Program-made: the position numbers and the translations under genes
Part shown: positions 46,597 to 57,763 of the stretch, piece by piece
How the letters are laid out: each line of letters begins with the position of its first letter
Position numbering within the stretch: the first letter of the stretch is position 1
Notes under the pieces: model-generated
Told to the model about the DNA's origin: nothing
Databases searched by the model: none
Seen by the model: the letters and a program-made list of their open reading frames with translations, nothing else
Origin: Bursaphelenchus xylophilus
Lineage: Eukaryota; Nematoda; Chromadorea; Rhabditida; Aphelenchoididae
Length of the DNA: 64,000 nt
Assembly: GCA_904066235.2 (NCBI GenBank)
Contig: CAJFCV020000006.1
Span: 3,534,001-3,598,000, forward strand
Direction of reading: 5' to 3'

Positions 46597-46749
46597 CCGA
46601 TTACTAAGAATCGACCTGTCGATAAAATAAAAAAGTCGTAAAAATGGTAGAAAATTTTGAAAAGAATAAATTTTCGGACTTTATGGAAATTTTTATGGCA
46701 TAATTTTTTGATAAAAATTTATTTGTGCATACTCCACCTAGGCAAATAT

Positions 46750-48348
46750 CTACTTATCGGTAAGGTTAGTTACGGTGGTTGCGGCAGTGGTATTTGCGGT
46801 TAGGTTTGTCACCGCAGAAGTGTTGCTGGTTACGGTAGTTACGGCAGAAGCATTCGGAGCCGACAAAGTTTGATTTTCTTCGGCCAGTGGAAAGCCCAGA
46901 CTAGCTCTAGCCTTCTTCAAAGCGATTCTCATCTCTTCAGTTTCCCTGTCAAATTCGGCCCGACTTCTTTCGGAGATGTCATTCTGTTGCAACGGCCGAA
47001 GAGTGCATTCTACCTGGAATTAAAAAAGAAATTATTATCCCATAAGGAAGGTGCCTCTGCTGGGGCACTCTTACTATTCGCCCTTTCTATCTTACTATCC
47101 GCAAATCCCAGAATCCGCAAATTCCTCACCTCCATGTGCATGATTTGCACCACCTTGGCCCTGATGACTTTCATTCTCCAGAAGTAGACTCCCGTCATTA
47201 TGGCTCCGCCCACAATCAGACCAATCAACGTGCCAAATGCGGCAAGGGAAACTTCGAAATAGGGACTTGCAAATTGCTCAAAAATATCGGTCCACTCCCA
47301 CCCGCAATCCTCCATTATTTGGTAACTGTTCAAGCTATGGGCATCTTCCTGAAAGAAACCGGAATTAAGCTTCCAAAATCCGAATTTTTTGACACTGTGC
47401 AGTTTCATAGTGGAAAAAAGCCTACAGTTTTGCACTGTGCAGTTGCGTAATGGAAAAAAGCCTACAGTTCTGCACTGTGCAGTTTTATAGTGAAAAAAAG
47501 CCTACAATTTTGCACCGTGCAGTCCGTAAAAATTTCAAATCCCATTTTTAGCCCCAAAAATTTATTTAAAAATCCACTTATATTATAAAAATCACATACG
47601 AAGCTCATGGTCACATTCTCATCCCGCTCTTCCGCAATCAGCTCCAATAACAATGTTTTGACAAAAGCATTTCCAGAATCCGATCTCGAAGTCAAAAACA
47701 CTTTATCACAAGGAACGTCCCAGTTTCTCTGTCCATATTTGTTGATGTTGATGCGCTCGTCGTGGAATTCTATATTAAACGTTGGATCATTAAAGTAGAT
47801 GGGCTTGTAATTGGTGTTAACCAGAGTAATGTGTTTATGGCCATCATGGACGATTACGACCTCAATTATGGCAGTGCAAGGGCCGGCGTGAATTGTGAGG
47901 CTGGAAAACAGTGGGTCAGGGCTATTTTTTTATTCAAAACTTACGTGTTGTTGGATGCTCCCACATTCAGCACTCCTTTCTGTGTCTCGTCCTCAACTGC
48001 CAGGGTAAGCGAGCTGTAGCCGGCGGCAGCGGTCATTGTTCTGGAAAAATGGTATTATTAAAAAGGAGATTCTGAGGATTTTGGGGAAAAAGAACCTTAA
48101 AATTTGGCCAAAAATTAAAAAAGTTACGACTAATTCAAATCGGGCCACAAACATGGAACACACTATACTTTTCCAGCCATCTAAAGACCTTATCAAACGG
48201 TGACAAATCTAGTTTCCTAGCACCGAAAAACTTACAAGGGACTGAACGACACGTTGACATCGTCATATGGTGCTTGAAATTTTTCCACAGTACAATCATC
48301 GGCTTTTACACTCCACAACAGTAGAAAGTTCGGAAAATAAAAGAGCAT
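46750..48348 (-). CDS. Type I membrane protein with Thr-rich cytoplasmic tail
   Basis: Five exons in phase (48236-48348, 47945-48040, 47600-47900, 47130-47348, 46750-47013) give 330 aa. A signal peptide (MLFYFPNFLLLWSVKA) leads an extracellular domain of about 190 residues with beta-strand-like sequence, paired Cys and NVT/NVS-type glycosylation sites. One transmembrane span follows (VSLAAFGTLIGLIVGGAIM), then a basic and helical tail (EFDRETEEMRIALKKARASL) and a C-terminus of Thr/Asn/Ala/Val repeats (TTVTSNTSAVTNLTANTT). I do not recognise the extracellular domain. The third intron contains a short tandem repeat. It is divergent from the SDR gene upstream. Confidence 0.85.
47393..47524. repeat. 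Tandem repeat of about 45 bp, three copies, in an intron
   Basis: Three head-to-tail copies of a unit containing CACTGTGCAGTTTCATAGTG and AAAAAAGCCTACAG lie in the intron between exons 3 and 4 of the type I membrane protein gene. The copies differ at a few positions. Confidence 0.85.
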
Positions 48349-48546
48349 CCGACCGGTCGGTAAGAAAATTTTGGAGAATGTAAAATCGGAAACTTAAGAA
48401 AAAATTTCATTCTGAAAATAAAAAATGGTAATTTACACTTCAACGATCATTGGCCTTGAGAGAGAGTATGCAAAACGAAGAGAGCGGTCAGAGAGCGTCA
48501 CTGTTTGAACACCTCTTCTTGAGCTTGTTTTCAGCAGATTTAGAGC

Positions 48547-48762
48547 TGATAATCAAACAACTCTCTGCTCAGCACGTGGGCTTATCGTTAAAAATTGTAC
48601 CACAGCAAGTTGTCAACATGTTTCCTCGGCCTTCTCCGCAGTACAAGCAGTACAAGCTGAATGCTCGTTGAACAAAATCTGCAGATCACAAAACCCGAAA
48701 CAAATTGGAATACCTAATAAATAGCCGGATGATGATAACAGGCAAAGAAAACCCTCTGATAA
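48547..48762 (+). promoter_or_regulatory. Cluster of three TGATAA (GATA-factor) motifs upstream of SDR gene 1
   Basis: TGATAA occurs at 48547, 48733 and 48757, within 290 bp of the SDR start. In nematodes this motif is bound by intestinal GATA factors (established for ELT-2), and SDR enzymes are often intestinal. The functional link is inference. The motifs lie between divergent genes and might serve either. Confidence 0.5.
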
Positions 48763-48832
48763 GCGATGGACAGGGTAAATAAATACGCTAAAAATCGCGA
48801 TTCAATAGTCTCTCTTTTGTATCGTAAAGAGA

Positions 48833-50675
48833 ATGGTCTACGGAATATTGGTTGTGATTTTGGTGACTTACGCCTTATACAGACTGGTACTGTCTTTTCT
48901 CGATGTAACTCCGGATGTGAGAGGAAAAACTGTTTTTATTAGTGGCTGTGACAGTGGGTTTGGACATGATCTGGCGTTGAAATGTCTTCAACATGGAATG
49001 ACGGTCTTTGCTGGATGCTTAACTGATGAGGTTGGTAAAATTGGATGTCAAATGTAGTCAAAACACAACTATTTCTAACAAGTTATCAGATTTTCTTTCG
49101 GTTTTGGGAAGGTGGGACTCATTAGGGGCATATCAACATAAGGTTGTAAATAGTGGTTTCCTTAAAAACCTCAGGATCTTCTCGCTCTCCTAACACTTTT
49201 CCTGTTAAGTTTTGACTTATTTGTAGCATGCAAAAAATAAGTCAAAACAACTAAAATAACTAAAATCAAGATCGTCTATACATATTTTTGGGATAAAAAT
49301 TTTATTGTCATATCTATGCAAAAACTGGGTTTTTAGCATACTTTTGGAGATTATGGTTGAATAGCTATATTTCACTTGTCTTTTCGTATCTCATATGGTT
49401 TACCACAAAAACACAGCTCTTGTTGTTTCAGGGCGCTCGCAACCTTCAAACAAAAGCTTCCGGAACTAATGAGAAGTCTGGTGAATCCTCGAGGTAACTC
49501 TAGACCTTTTTCAGGTCGCATTTTTTTGGTCAATATATTCCCCTTTGAGTTTCAGCTCCCGCCACGGTAAACTTCACACAATCATTGTTGACGTCGCGTC
49601 GGATGAGAGTGTTGAGAACGCCAGAAAAGAAGTCACCTCTCTGCTCAATGGCAATGGATTGGACGGGATTGTAAACAACGCCGGTGTTCCTGCTGGTGGC
49701 CTTGATGATTGGCTTACCGTAAAAGATTATCAAAAAGTTTTGGATGTAAATTTGCTGGGTGTCATTCGGACAACTCACGCCTTCAGGAAGCTGGTCAAGA
49801 AGAACAAGTAAGCAAAACCTGATAAAACATTTTATAAATTATTTTTAGAGGGCGAATTGTAAATGTCTCAAGCGCCTTGTCGATGGTGGCCTTGGGCACC
49901 CTGGCCCAATATTCTGTCAGCAAATTTGCCGTCAAAGCGTATACGGATGCTATTAGGTAAGTAATCTTAAAAGTATGCGTAAGATCACGCAATCTTTTAA
50001 TCATCAAGTACCTCAATTTTTGCAGAACCGAATACGCGCAATTCGGAGTTACTGTCTCTGTTTTGGAGCCAGGGTTTTTCAGAACACCACTGGCTGCTCC
50101 AGCAGAAAACGTTCAGCGGTTAAAGAAGTTGGTCAGCAACTTACACAGCGAAGTGAGGGAAGAATACGGAGAGGAGTATTTTGAGAAGAGTAAGGACTTT
50201 GATTTACCATCTTCTCTGTGTGAAGAAACTATGGCAAAAATACATACTATTTGGGGAATTTTTAGGGGTCGCTAGGAGCTATACTTATGATTAGAAAAAA
50301 AATCAGTTAAAATTTTTGCCAAGTTTTTTCGCGCACCTCTGTTGCAAAGTAATCAGCAACCATTGCAATGGAGAGAATACAAAAAATCGGCGAATTAACA
50401 TGTAAACGCATGTTACAGCAAAAAACCGTTTCACTTTTTCAGCCATTGGAAAAACGCAGGGTTTCCTTGATGGTCTTTGCTCTCCCAAAACCTACCTCGT
50501 TGTTGACGCCTACTTTCACGCTTTGACCAGCAAATATCCCCGGGTCAAATACCACGTTGGATGGGACTACTATCTTTTCTTCTTCTTATCTCTCTGGCCT
50601 GCGGTAGCTCGGGATTACCTTCAATATTTTGCAGCGTGGATCAGTGGAGTCCCCAAGCCAAAAGGAGCAAGATAA
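48833..50675 (+). CDS. Membrane-anchored short-chain dehydrogenase/reductase, tandem copy 1
   Basis: Six exons in phase (48833-49030, 49432-49493, 49556-49807, 49849-49956, 50026-50189, 50443-50675) encode 338 aa. An N-terminal hydrophobic anchor (GILVVILVTYALYRLVLSF) precedes the Rossmann fold. The cofactor motif is SGCDSGFG (T-G-x3-G-x-G with Ser first), followed by NNAG and the active site Ser (NVSSALS) and Y-S-V-S-K. A C-terminal hydrophobic stretch (YYLFFFLSLWP) and PKPKGAR tail suggest endoplasmic reticulum membrane association. The layout resembles retinol/steroid dehydrogenases of the SDR9C group (C. elegans dhs type); the substrate is unknown. The exon 1 donor (GAG|GTTGGT) is weak but is placed the same way as in copy 2. 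Confidence 0.92.
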
Positions 50676-50711
50676 AAATTACAAATACTTGTTTCAATAT
50701 ACATATTGTAC

Positions 50712-50717
50712 AATAAA
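50712..50717 (+). terminator. Polyadenylation signal of SDR gene 1
   Basis: AATAAA lies 37 nt after the stop codon of SDR copy 1. Confidence 0.65.
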
Positions 50718-51554
50718 CCCAAAATTGGTTTTGTTTTGTAAATATAACATAAATGTACTTGTCTCGAGGCGTATCAAAAAACAAACCTAGCTTGAAATAA
50801 AAGTTAGCTCCATCGAAGAACTCGAAACGGTTCTTATCAGTTTGTCAGGAAAGTTATGAGCACTCGGACGCATCGAAAATCTCGAGAAAATAAATTGTGC
50901 CGCGTCAAAATGGAATTTCTTTTCACTTCAGCGACGCGATCGGCGCATCAACATTGTGCTCATTATTTTGCCGACAGACTGATATTCAAGACATGGCTTC
51001 TTGAGACGCGGCTACTCGATGGCGGTGAAAAAACACAGAATGCTGTGTAATTCTTCATAAATTCATGTTTTCACATCGCTGCTGCTGCAAATGATTGTTT
51101 ATGTACATTGAGACATACACACATGAAGTGTAATCTCAAAATCTTTCAAAGCGTAAATCTGGGAGCCGTGTGTAATCTTCTTCGATATGAAAACTTTGCA
51201 GTGACTAGAGCTCGACTCTTCCCGTGATCACATTTTTCAAGCGTGGTTATTTATTAAAAAACCCCTATTTTTAACATGTACGCCAACCCCCCGCTAGACA
51301 TTTTCGATTTTCCTGTCCATTTCTTTGGCGCGCTCCATGTTATGTCTCTACGGAAAGTGTGACTTGCGCCTTGTGCCTTGAACTTATTGCGTCCTGAATG
51401 TTCAATGAGTCAAATATGTGACTTACAAACGGCAAAACCGTCTTGAAAAAGGAACTACAAAGCGAACTTAAAAGTGTAAACAGAAAGCATTTGATAAGAC
51501 GCACATTGGGTAAATAAATAGCCTCAAAAATGGCTTTCACTTCTTGCGACCGCG
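50718..51554. other. Intergenic between tandem SDR genes
   Basis: No exon is seen. One TTATCA (inverse TGATAA) lies at 50834-50839. The bases before 51555 resemble those before SDR copy 1 (both have a 'gtaaataaat' stretch), as expected from a duplication that included some promoter. Confidence 0.5.
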
Positions 51555-53592
51555 ATGATCTGCGAGGCCGTGATTTTGATCTTGGTGACTTATGCTTTAT
51601 ATAGACTATTAATATCGTATCTCGATGTGACGCCGAATGTAAAGGGGAGAACGGTCTTTATAACTGGTTGCGACTATGGGTTTGGACATGATCTGGCGCT
51701 GAAATGTCTGCAGAATGGAATGACCGTGCTTGCTGGATGTTTCAGTGATGAGGTTTGCTAAATTACAATATTACGTGCATCTGAAAAATGGTGAAAATCT
51801 GATGTTAATTTTTTGATTTCAGGGAGCCACAAAACTTCGAGCGGAAGCTGCTGGGATTGGCGGCAAATCGGCTGGTTCTCAAAGGTATGATTTCTAAAAA
51901 TTCCAGGACCTTTGCGACACCTATGCGGAATTCAAAGTGTCTCATAATCATTAACCCGGGTTAAACGAAATTTGTCATGCAATGGCAACTTGAAACTTAG
52001 TATCTGCAACAAAAACTAAATTTTTCCTGAATCTGCCATAGCGACTAACTGTTCATTAAAAAAGTGGTAAGCTCAGTAAGTTTCCAAGAGCCCAAAATTT
52101 GTCAAAACTGATAGCCTAACTCTATGAAAGTAGGTGCTTCTGGGCCACCCCAAATTCCGGCTAGCTAATCCTGCCGTATGGAATATTCCAAACGATGTTG
52201 TGCATCTTTGTAAATTCAGGTTCAAGTTTTTTCGATAGCCGTTTATAAAAACCTGAGCATCGCACTTGGGGCGACGCATGTACTCAAATTTAAGGCTCTT
52301 TAAACCTTTTAACTGGTGCCATTTCCAAGAGCTTGGCAACTTTCCAGATAGCCGTTGAGGCAATTTAGAAACCAATACACTTTCCTGTGAAACGTTTCCA
52401 AGCTTTTTGATATTTGCTTTTATACCGGCAACTTGGGTTGTCTCTGGCACGAGTTGTCCAGATTCATAACGCCTTGAAAATGAGTGTTTTGTGGAAAACA
52501 GATATATACAACACCCAAATTTTTACAACCGTTTAAGCTTTTATTTGCAGCTCACCTACCGGTAAACTCCACACGATAAGGGTGGATGTCACATCCGACG
52601 AGAGTGTAGAAAACGCCAGCAAAGAAGCCACCGCCCTTCTGAAAGGCAATGGATTGGATGCTCTTGTGAACAACGCCGGTATTGCTGCTATTGGGCTTGT
52701 GGATTGGATCACTGTAAAAGATTACCAGAAAGTTTTGGATGTCAACTTGTTTGGAGTCATTCGAACAACCCAAGCTTTTAGCAAGTTGGTCAAAAAGAAT
52801 AAGTGAGTTTTAAAAATTGGAAAATGATTTTCAAAACTTTGTTTTCAGAGGACGAATTGTAAATGCCTCAAGTATCTTCTCATTCCTCTCCTTTGGAACG
52901 ATCAGTCAATATTGCGTCAGCAAATTCGCCGTTAGAGCTTATACTGACGCTCTCAGGTATGTCATAATTTATTTTATATTATTATAATAAGGAAGCTTTA
53001 ACCCGTCTTGGGGTCACTTTCAGGACCGAATACAAGCCATTTGGAGTTACTGTCTGCGCCTTGGAGCCCGGATTCTACCGGACACAATTCTCCTCACCGG
53101 AGCGAAATTTGCAGCAGCTGAAAAAGTTGGTCGATGGTTTGTCAAATGAAATAAAAGAAGAATATGGGAATGAGTACTTCGAAAAAAGTAAGGAATTGAA
53201 TGTTTTGAGGTTTCTAAATTTTGAAAAATCAAAAAATTTCAACACGCGCTTTGCAAGAGTAGAAAGTTATTCCTGTGCCAAACTTCAATAAAAAGCGTCG
53301 CGTTTCGAGCGTTTACCCGGTTGGCTTTGAAACCACATGTTCAAAAACTCTATTTTTAGCCCTAAAGCAGAGCTATGACATTCTTGATGCTCTTGCGTCA
53401 ACCAGAACTTACGAAGTCGTCGATGCCTACTTCCACGCAGTGACCAGCAACTTCCCACGGACCATATATCATCTGGGAAGAGACTACTATTTCTTCTTCT
53501 TCCTCTCTCTATGGCCATCAGTCGCCAGAGATTACCTCCAATATTTTGGGTCTTGGATGAAAGGAATTCCCAAGCCAAAAGGTGCAAGATGA
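51555..53592 (+). CDS. Membrane-anchored short-chain dehydrogenase/reductase, tandem copy 2
   Basis: Six exons (51555-51752, 51823-51884, 52551-52802, 52849-52956, 53024-53187, 53360-53592) have exactly the same lengths as those of copy 1, giving 338 aa. The N-terminal anchor (AVILILVTYALYRLLISY), cofactor motif TGCDYGFG, NNAG, Ser (NASSIFS) and Y-C-V-S-K active site are intact. The C-terminal FFFFLSLWP stretch and PKPKGAR end are conserved. Divergence is concentrated around the substrate side (after the active site and in the PGFYRTQFSSPERN loop), so substrate preference may differ. The exon 1 donor is GAG|GTTTGC, again unusual. Confidence 0.92.
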
Positions 53593-53915
53593 AGGCTTCA
53601 AACATCCTCAAAAATAACTTTGTAAATTCAACATTGATTTATTGTACAAGTGGTTCAAAAATAACACGTTTTTCCAGTAATGTACAGACAAATTCTGTGC
53701 TCCAATTGCACTTAACATAGAATAAGCGTCGAAGACGAATAAAAGACGATTTGCAAGGGATTTTCCAACTTTTTGTCCACAAAAAGACAGAGGAAATTAC
53801 TTGGACAACAAAGATCGAAAATCAACGAAAACGAGGAATAGGAAGTTTATGAATTGCAGCTTTGGAGAGGTGAAACCCTGAGGGGCTCTATGGGAACTTG
53901 CGCTTAAATGCGGAG

Positions 53916-55052
53916 TTAATAGCCGGGACCAGTGCGAGGCTGAGGACAATGGTCGCAGCTTCCTTCAATACCCTTGAGGCCGGGCATACCTCCTTCTCCC
54001 GGAGCACCGTCTTTGCCGGGCTCTCCTTCTGGTCCTGGTTCTCCTTGTTCTCCTGAAATGTGAGGGTTATCAGCTTGTATTTTAGAGTTTCTAGCCATAT
54101 GTTTTTACACTACGCAAGCTGTTTAACAAACGCTAGTTTGGACTAGTAAATTGCTGTCAAACTGTTACTTACCAGCTTCTCCTTCCTTTCCTGGATTTCC
54201 ATCCTGTCCCTCGGGACCTTGAGGTCCTTGAGGACCGGCAGGACCATGTGGGCCTGGAGGTCCAACCTTGACGGGCCCTTCAATAACTCTTCCTGGATGT
54301 CCATAATGACCCTCTTGTCCAGGTGGACCAGGTGGTCCTTCAGGTCCGGGCTCTCCAACTAGACCAAGAGGTCCGGGCAAGGGCTTTGGTCCAACTGGGC
54401 CTGGTCGACCCTTGTTTCCAAGAGCTCCTTTTGGTCCGGGTGGTCCTTGCGGTCCGGGATGGGCTTGAGGACAGTCAAAGCACCATTGAGGTTTAGGCGC
54501 TGGCTTTGGTGGTGGGCCTTCGGGTCCGGGGTTTCCACTCTTTCCTTGGCGTCCATCTTTTCCTGGAGGGCCTTCGGGGCCGGGAGGACCAGCTGGACCT
54601 CGTGGGCTGACGCCACATCCACAGCACTGCCCTCCGTGTGGGGCAGAAGCCGCATGATGAGCGTGCTCTACTGGATGATCCTCATGGCTGTCATAGCTAT
54701 TATCTGGACCGCCATGAATGGGCTCCAAGGATGGTGGGTAGTTGTTTGGTCCATTCCCATCATAGTTCAACGAGGAGATGCCAACGTCTCTGCGCTGTCG
54801 GCGTTTTGGCATCACTTTGGCCAGGATCTGAGTCCTCACCACCTCGCGCCAGATGTTGCCTCCACGAGCGCGGCAGAACTCGAGGTCACTTTGCATGGCC
54901 GACTGCCAGTGTTGCATCTGAGTGTAGGCCAGCGGAATGGCGAAGGCGCTGCAAATCGTGGCCATGGTGGTTAGGGCCACAGAGAAGAAGACAAAATTGC
55001 GGAGCGAGTGAGCGGTCTGCTCCTGCTCTTTTAATGTCCTGTCCTCCGACAT
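53916..55052 (-). CDS. Cuticle collagen 1
   Basis: Two exons (54173-55052, 53916-54052) encode 338 aa. The N-terminal non-collagenous domain has one hydrophobic signal-anchor ([20 protein letters not shown]) and a basic subtilisin/furin-like site (KRRQRR) after the conserved WREVVRTQ block. Gly-X-Y runs follow, flanked by Cys clusters (CCGCG, WCFDCP) and ending [13 protein letters not shown]. This is the standard layout of nematode cuticle collagens, which trimerise and are cross-linked in the exoskeleton. TTTTAG sits 1 nt before the ATG, so the mRNA is probably trans-spliced or has a 5'-UTR intron. Gly-X-Y is interrupted by [15 protein letters not shown]. Confidence 0.95.
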
Positions 55053-56593
55053 CCTAAAATACGACGATAAGCCATAAGGAATAAAAAATTTATAAATTTC
55101 ACTAAAGTCCCAACGCAAATCTCGGCAAAAACCGTTGCAGAGTTGAGTGAAAATAACGTAAACCAGTAATAAAACTAGTAGTAAACAACAAAAAGTAAAA
55201 TTCTGAACCCCGAACCACCAATATTAGTAACCTTTTGTCATCAAGACTCACTTTTAAATACCTCCATTGTCTGATCCGGCCAGCAGATCCACCCATTTCG
55301 TCGATCGAAATTCCTTTCCTTTGTTCAGTGCAAAAGCCAGTAAGGGGTTTTTTGTCTCCAACCACGACCTTATCCTTCAAAAAAGTCGGGCGCCCTGAGG
55401 TAAAATCGGAGTTTCTCCTTTCGCTTTTTATTTTTACTTTTTCGAAATTGCAATTAAACTCGGATAAGGACGATTAATCAATAAGACAAAGTGTTGATTT
55501 GAGGGGTAGGAAAAGGACACGGATGTGGGAGGTTTGGATTAGGCGCTTGAATTTGTATAATGGACACAAAGAAGGCATAGCAGGCAGTATATTTTTTACC
55601 GTGAGAATGTATGACAAAGAAAATTTTTCAGGTGCGCCTCAGAAATATTGCTGGACTTGGCACAAGTAGAGACTGCAATTTTCGGGGCTTCGGTAGTTCA
55701 GCCCCCCACGAAAGGTAGTTCAAACCCCCCACGGTTTTGCCCGTTTTACACCCCACATAATGAACAAATTAGAATAATACAAAAAATGTAAGTGGGGGTT
55801 TGATCTACTACGTTGGGGGTTTGATCTAAAACGTAGGGGGGCTTTTTCTAAAACGTAGGGGGCTTGTGCTGGACCATACACCTTGGATTAATTCTTTGAA
55901 ATAAATTTTGAGGTTCAGAATGGACGAGGGGGGTGTACTGGGTCATGGGGGGCTAAACTGGACTGGGGGGCTGTACTACCTTAGCCCCCAATTTTCTAAC
56001 CTATTTGCAAGATTATATACTTTCACTGTGATCTTTGGGCCCAAACCTGCCAATTCTTTTAATTTATCGACAATTTGAGATCATTAAATCTCCATTGACT
56101 TCAAGAACTTTCTTCAAAATCTTCTTTTCCGGATGCATTTTTATTTTTGCAACATTACCCTTACTTTTGGATCTACCCCTGTGAAATGACAATGATCGCA
56201 GACTTGACGATTTCTAACGTTATCTTTCGTAAAGCCTCAAACCTCACGTTCGACTTTGTTCCCTCGCTTTCTTATCCATTTCCTCCGCCGCTTTCAGTGA
56301 AAGTTTTGAAAAGGGAAATCTCGCGCGTCGGTCGCACCCTCAATCTCATTCTTTCTGACGAAGAAAAAGTTGGAATTGATGTCTTTGTGTTCCCGCGGGA
56401 TAATCACTGATTATAAACAGAGGACGTCATGGTGTGACTGAAGGGTCCGAGGCAATTATTTCTCAAAACTAAACCGCTAAACTAATCATGGTTGAGCTGC
56501 AAACATTATGACAAGCACAATTCGAATGATGACCGATCTTTATTACAGTAATTACAAAACTCTGGCAGTGAAAGAGAAGCTTCCTGAGCCCGT
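55053..56593. other. Intergenic between collagens 1 and 2
   Basis: No gene is supported. It contains the 8-bp-duplication MITE at 55684-55988 and AT-rich sequence. Confidence 0.6.
55684..55988. mobile_element. G-rich MITE with 8-bp target duplication (hAT-like)
   Basis: A 305-bp element with inverted ends GGGGCTTCGGTAGTTCAG and CTGTACTACCTTAGCCCC. CAATTTTC is duplicated exactly on both sides (55676-55683 and 55989-55996). An 8-bp duplication is the mark of hAT transposons. The interior repeats GGGGG-containing units (GTGGGGGTTTGATCTA, AAAACGTAGGGGG), giving G-quadruplex potential. Confidence 0.9.
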
Positions 56594-57701
56594 CTAATAG
56601 CCGGGAGCGGTCCTTGGTGGCGGACAGTGGTCGCAACTGCCTTTGCCTCCCTGTTGACCTGGGGCTCCGTCGTTTCCTTTTCCTCCGGGCTGTCCTGGAG
56701 CACCGTTTCCTCCGGCTTCTCCGGGTGGTCCTTGTCCTCCGGGATGTCCGGGCTGTCCGTTGCCTCCGGGAGGTCCGTTGGGTCCTGGGCGTCCGGGTGG
56801 TCCGGCTGGGCCTGGTGGTCCAACTTGAGGTGGTCCTTGAGTAACTTTTCCTGGGGCTCCTGGTTGTCCGGCGTTTCCGGGATGTCCAGCCTGACCAGCA
56901 GGTCCGGGTGGTCCTGGTGGCCCGGGAGGTCCTTGGCCACCTCCGTGGGCGGGTTGTCCTGGAGCTCCGGCCTGACCAGGAGGTCCTTTGGGACCAGCCT
57001 GACCGGCGGGACCGGCTGGGCCAGGTGGGCAGTTGAAGCATGGGGCTTGTTGTTGGACTGGACGGGTTGGTCCTTGTCCTGGAGCTCCGGCTTGTCCGGG
57101 GGCTCCGGGCTGTCCGTCGTTTCCTGGCTGTCCGGGGGCTCCAGGTGGTCCTGGAGGTCCGGGTGGGGAGACACCGCAACCGCAGCATCCTCCGGATGGT
57201 GGGGCTTGTTGTGCGCCAGAAGAGAATCCTCCAATTCCGGCGGATCCAGAGAATCCTCCGGCCGAGGGTTGTGGGGCGGCACGGTATGGGGCGCCGGCTC
57301 CGGCTCCTTGAGCGGAATATCCGCCAACTGCGGCCGTGGGTCCGCCACGGACTCCGCCTGGAGAGGTTCCCGGGCCATAGGTGAGGTTTGGGGGGTCTTT
57401 GTAGATGTCGTAGAAGACTTGACGAGTAGCACGAGGATGGACGTTCGCGAGGACCTATATTATTCGGTAAAAATTCGGCTTCTTTTTGCCTTACCTGTGT
57501 CCTAACAACCTCATTCCACATGTTCCCGGTGCGGCTGCGGCAGTACTCCAACTCGTTGCGCATCAGGGTCTGGGCGTGCTGGACATGATTGTATACCATT
57601 GGCACGGTGACGATGGTCAACAAACACGCCACAGTCGAGAAGGCAACTCCACAGAAGGCGAGGGTCCGAAGACCGGCGACGTCTTCCTTGTGCTCAGACA
57701 T
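56594..57701 (-). CDS. Cuticle collagen 2
   Basis: Two exons (57495-57701, 56594-57454) separated by a 40-bp intron encode 355 aa. Exon 1 gives [18 protein letters not shown]..., one signal-anchor ([18 protein letters not shown]) and the MWNEVVRTQ block. Exon 2 opens with [14 protein letters not shown], a Gly/Ala-rich spacer and the Cys cluster CCGCG, then Gly-X-Y repeats, CFNCP and the end [13 protein letters not shown]. The true exon 2 frame lacks an internal ATG; long open frames in the other two minus frames are shadows created by the repetitive composition. RATR at the start of exon 2 may be the processing site. TATATAA lies about 55 bases upstream. Confidence 0.94.
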
Positions 57702-57752
57702 GGTTGATACGGCGAATCAACGGGCTGAACGACCCTTCCTGGACGGTTTAAT

Positions 57753-57763
57753 GGTTTATATAG
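57753..57763 (-). promoter_or_regulatory. TATA box of collagen 2
   Basis: On the minus strand CTATATAAACC lies about 52-62 bases upstream of the collagen 2 ATG, a good distance for a short 5' UTR. Confidence 0.6.

Noticed and set aside
54447..55057. Plus-strand open frames over collagen 1
   Set aside because: Antisense shadows of collagen coding sequence without splice or start support.
56627..57505. Trp/Ser/Gly-rich plus-strand open frame of 292 aa
   Set aside because: Antisense shadow of collagen 2; composition follows from the complement of Pro/Gly codons.
56469..57701. Arg/Ser/Thr-rich 410-aa and Pro-rich 308-aa open frames on the minus strand
   Set aside because: They are the wrong frames of collagen 2 exon 2. 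The Gly-X-Y frame, linked in phase to exon 1 by a 40-bp intron, is the real one.
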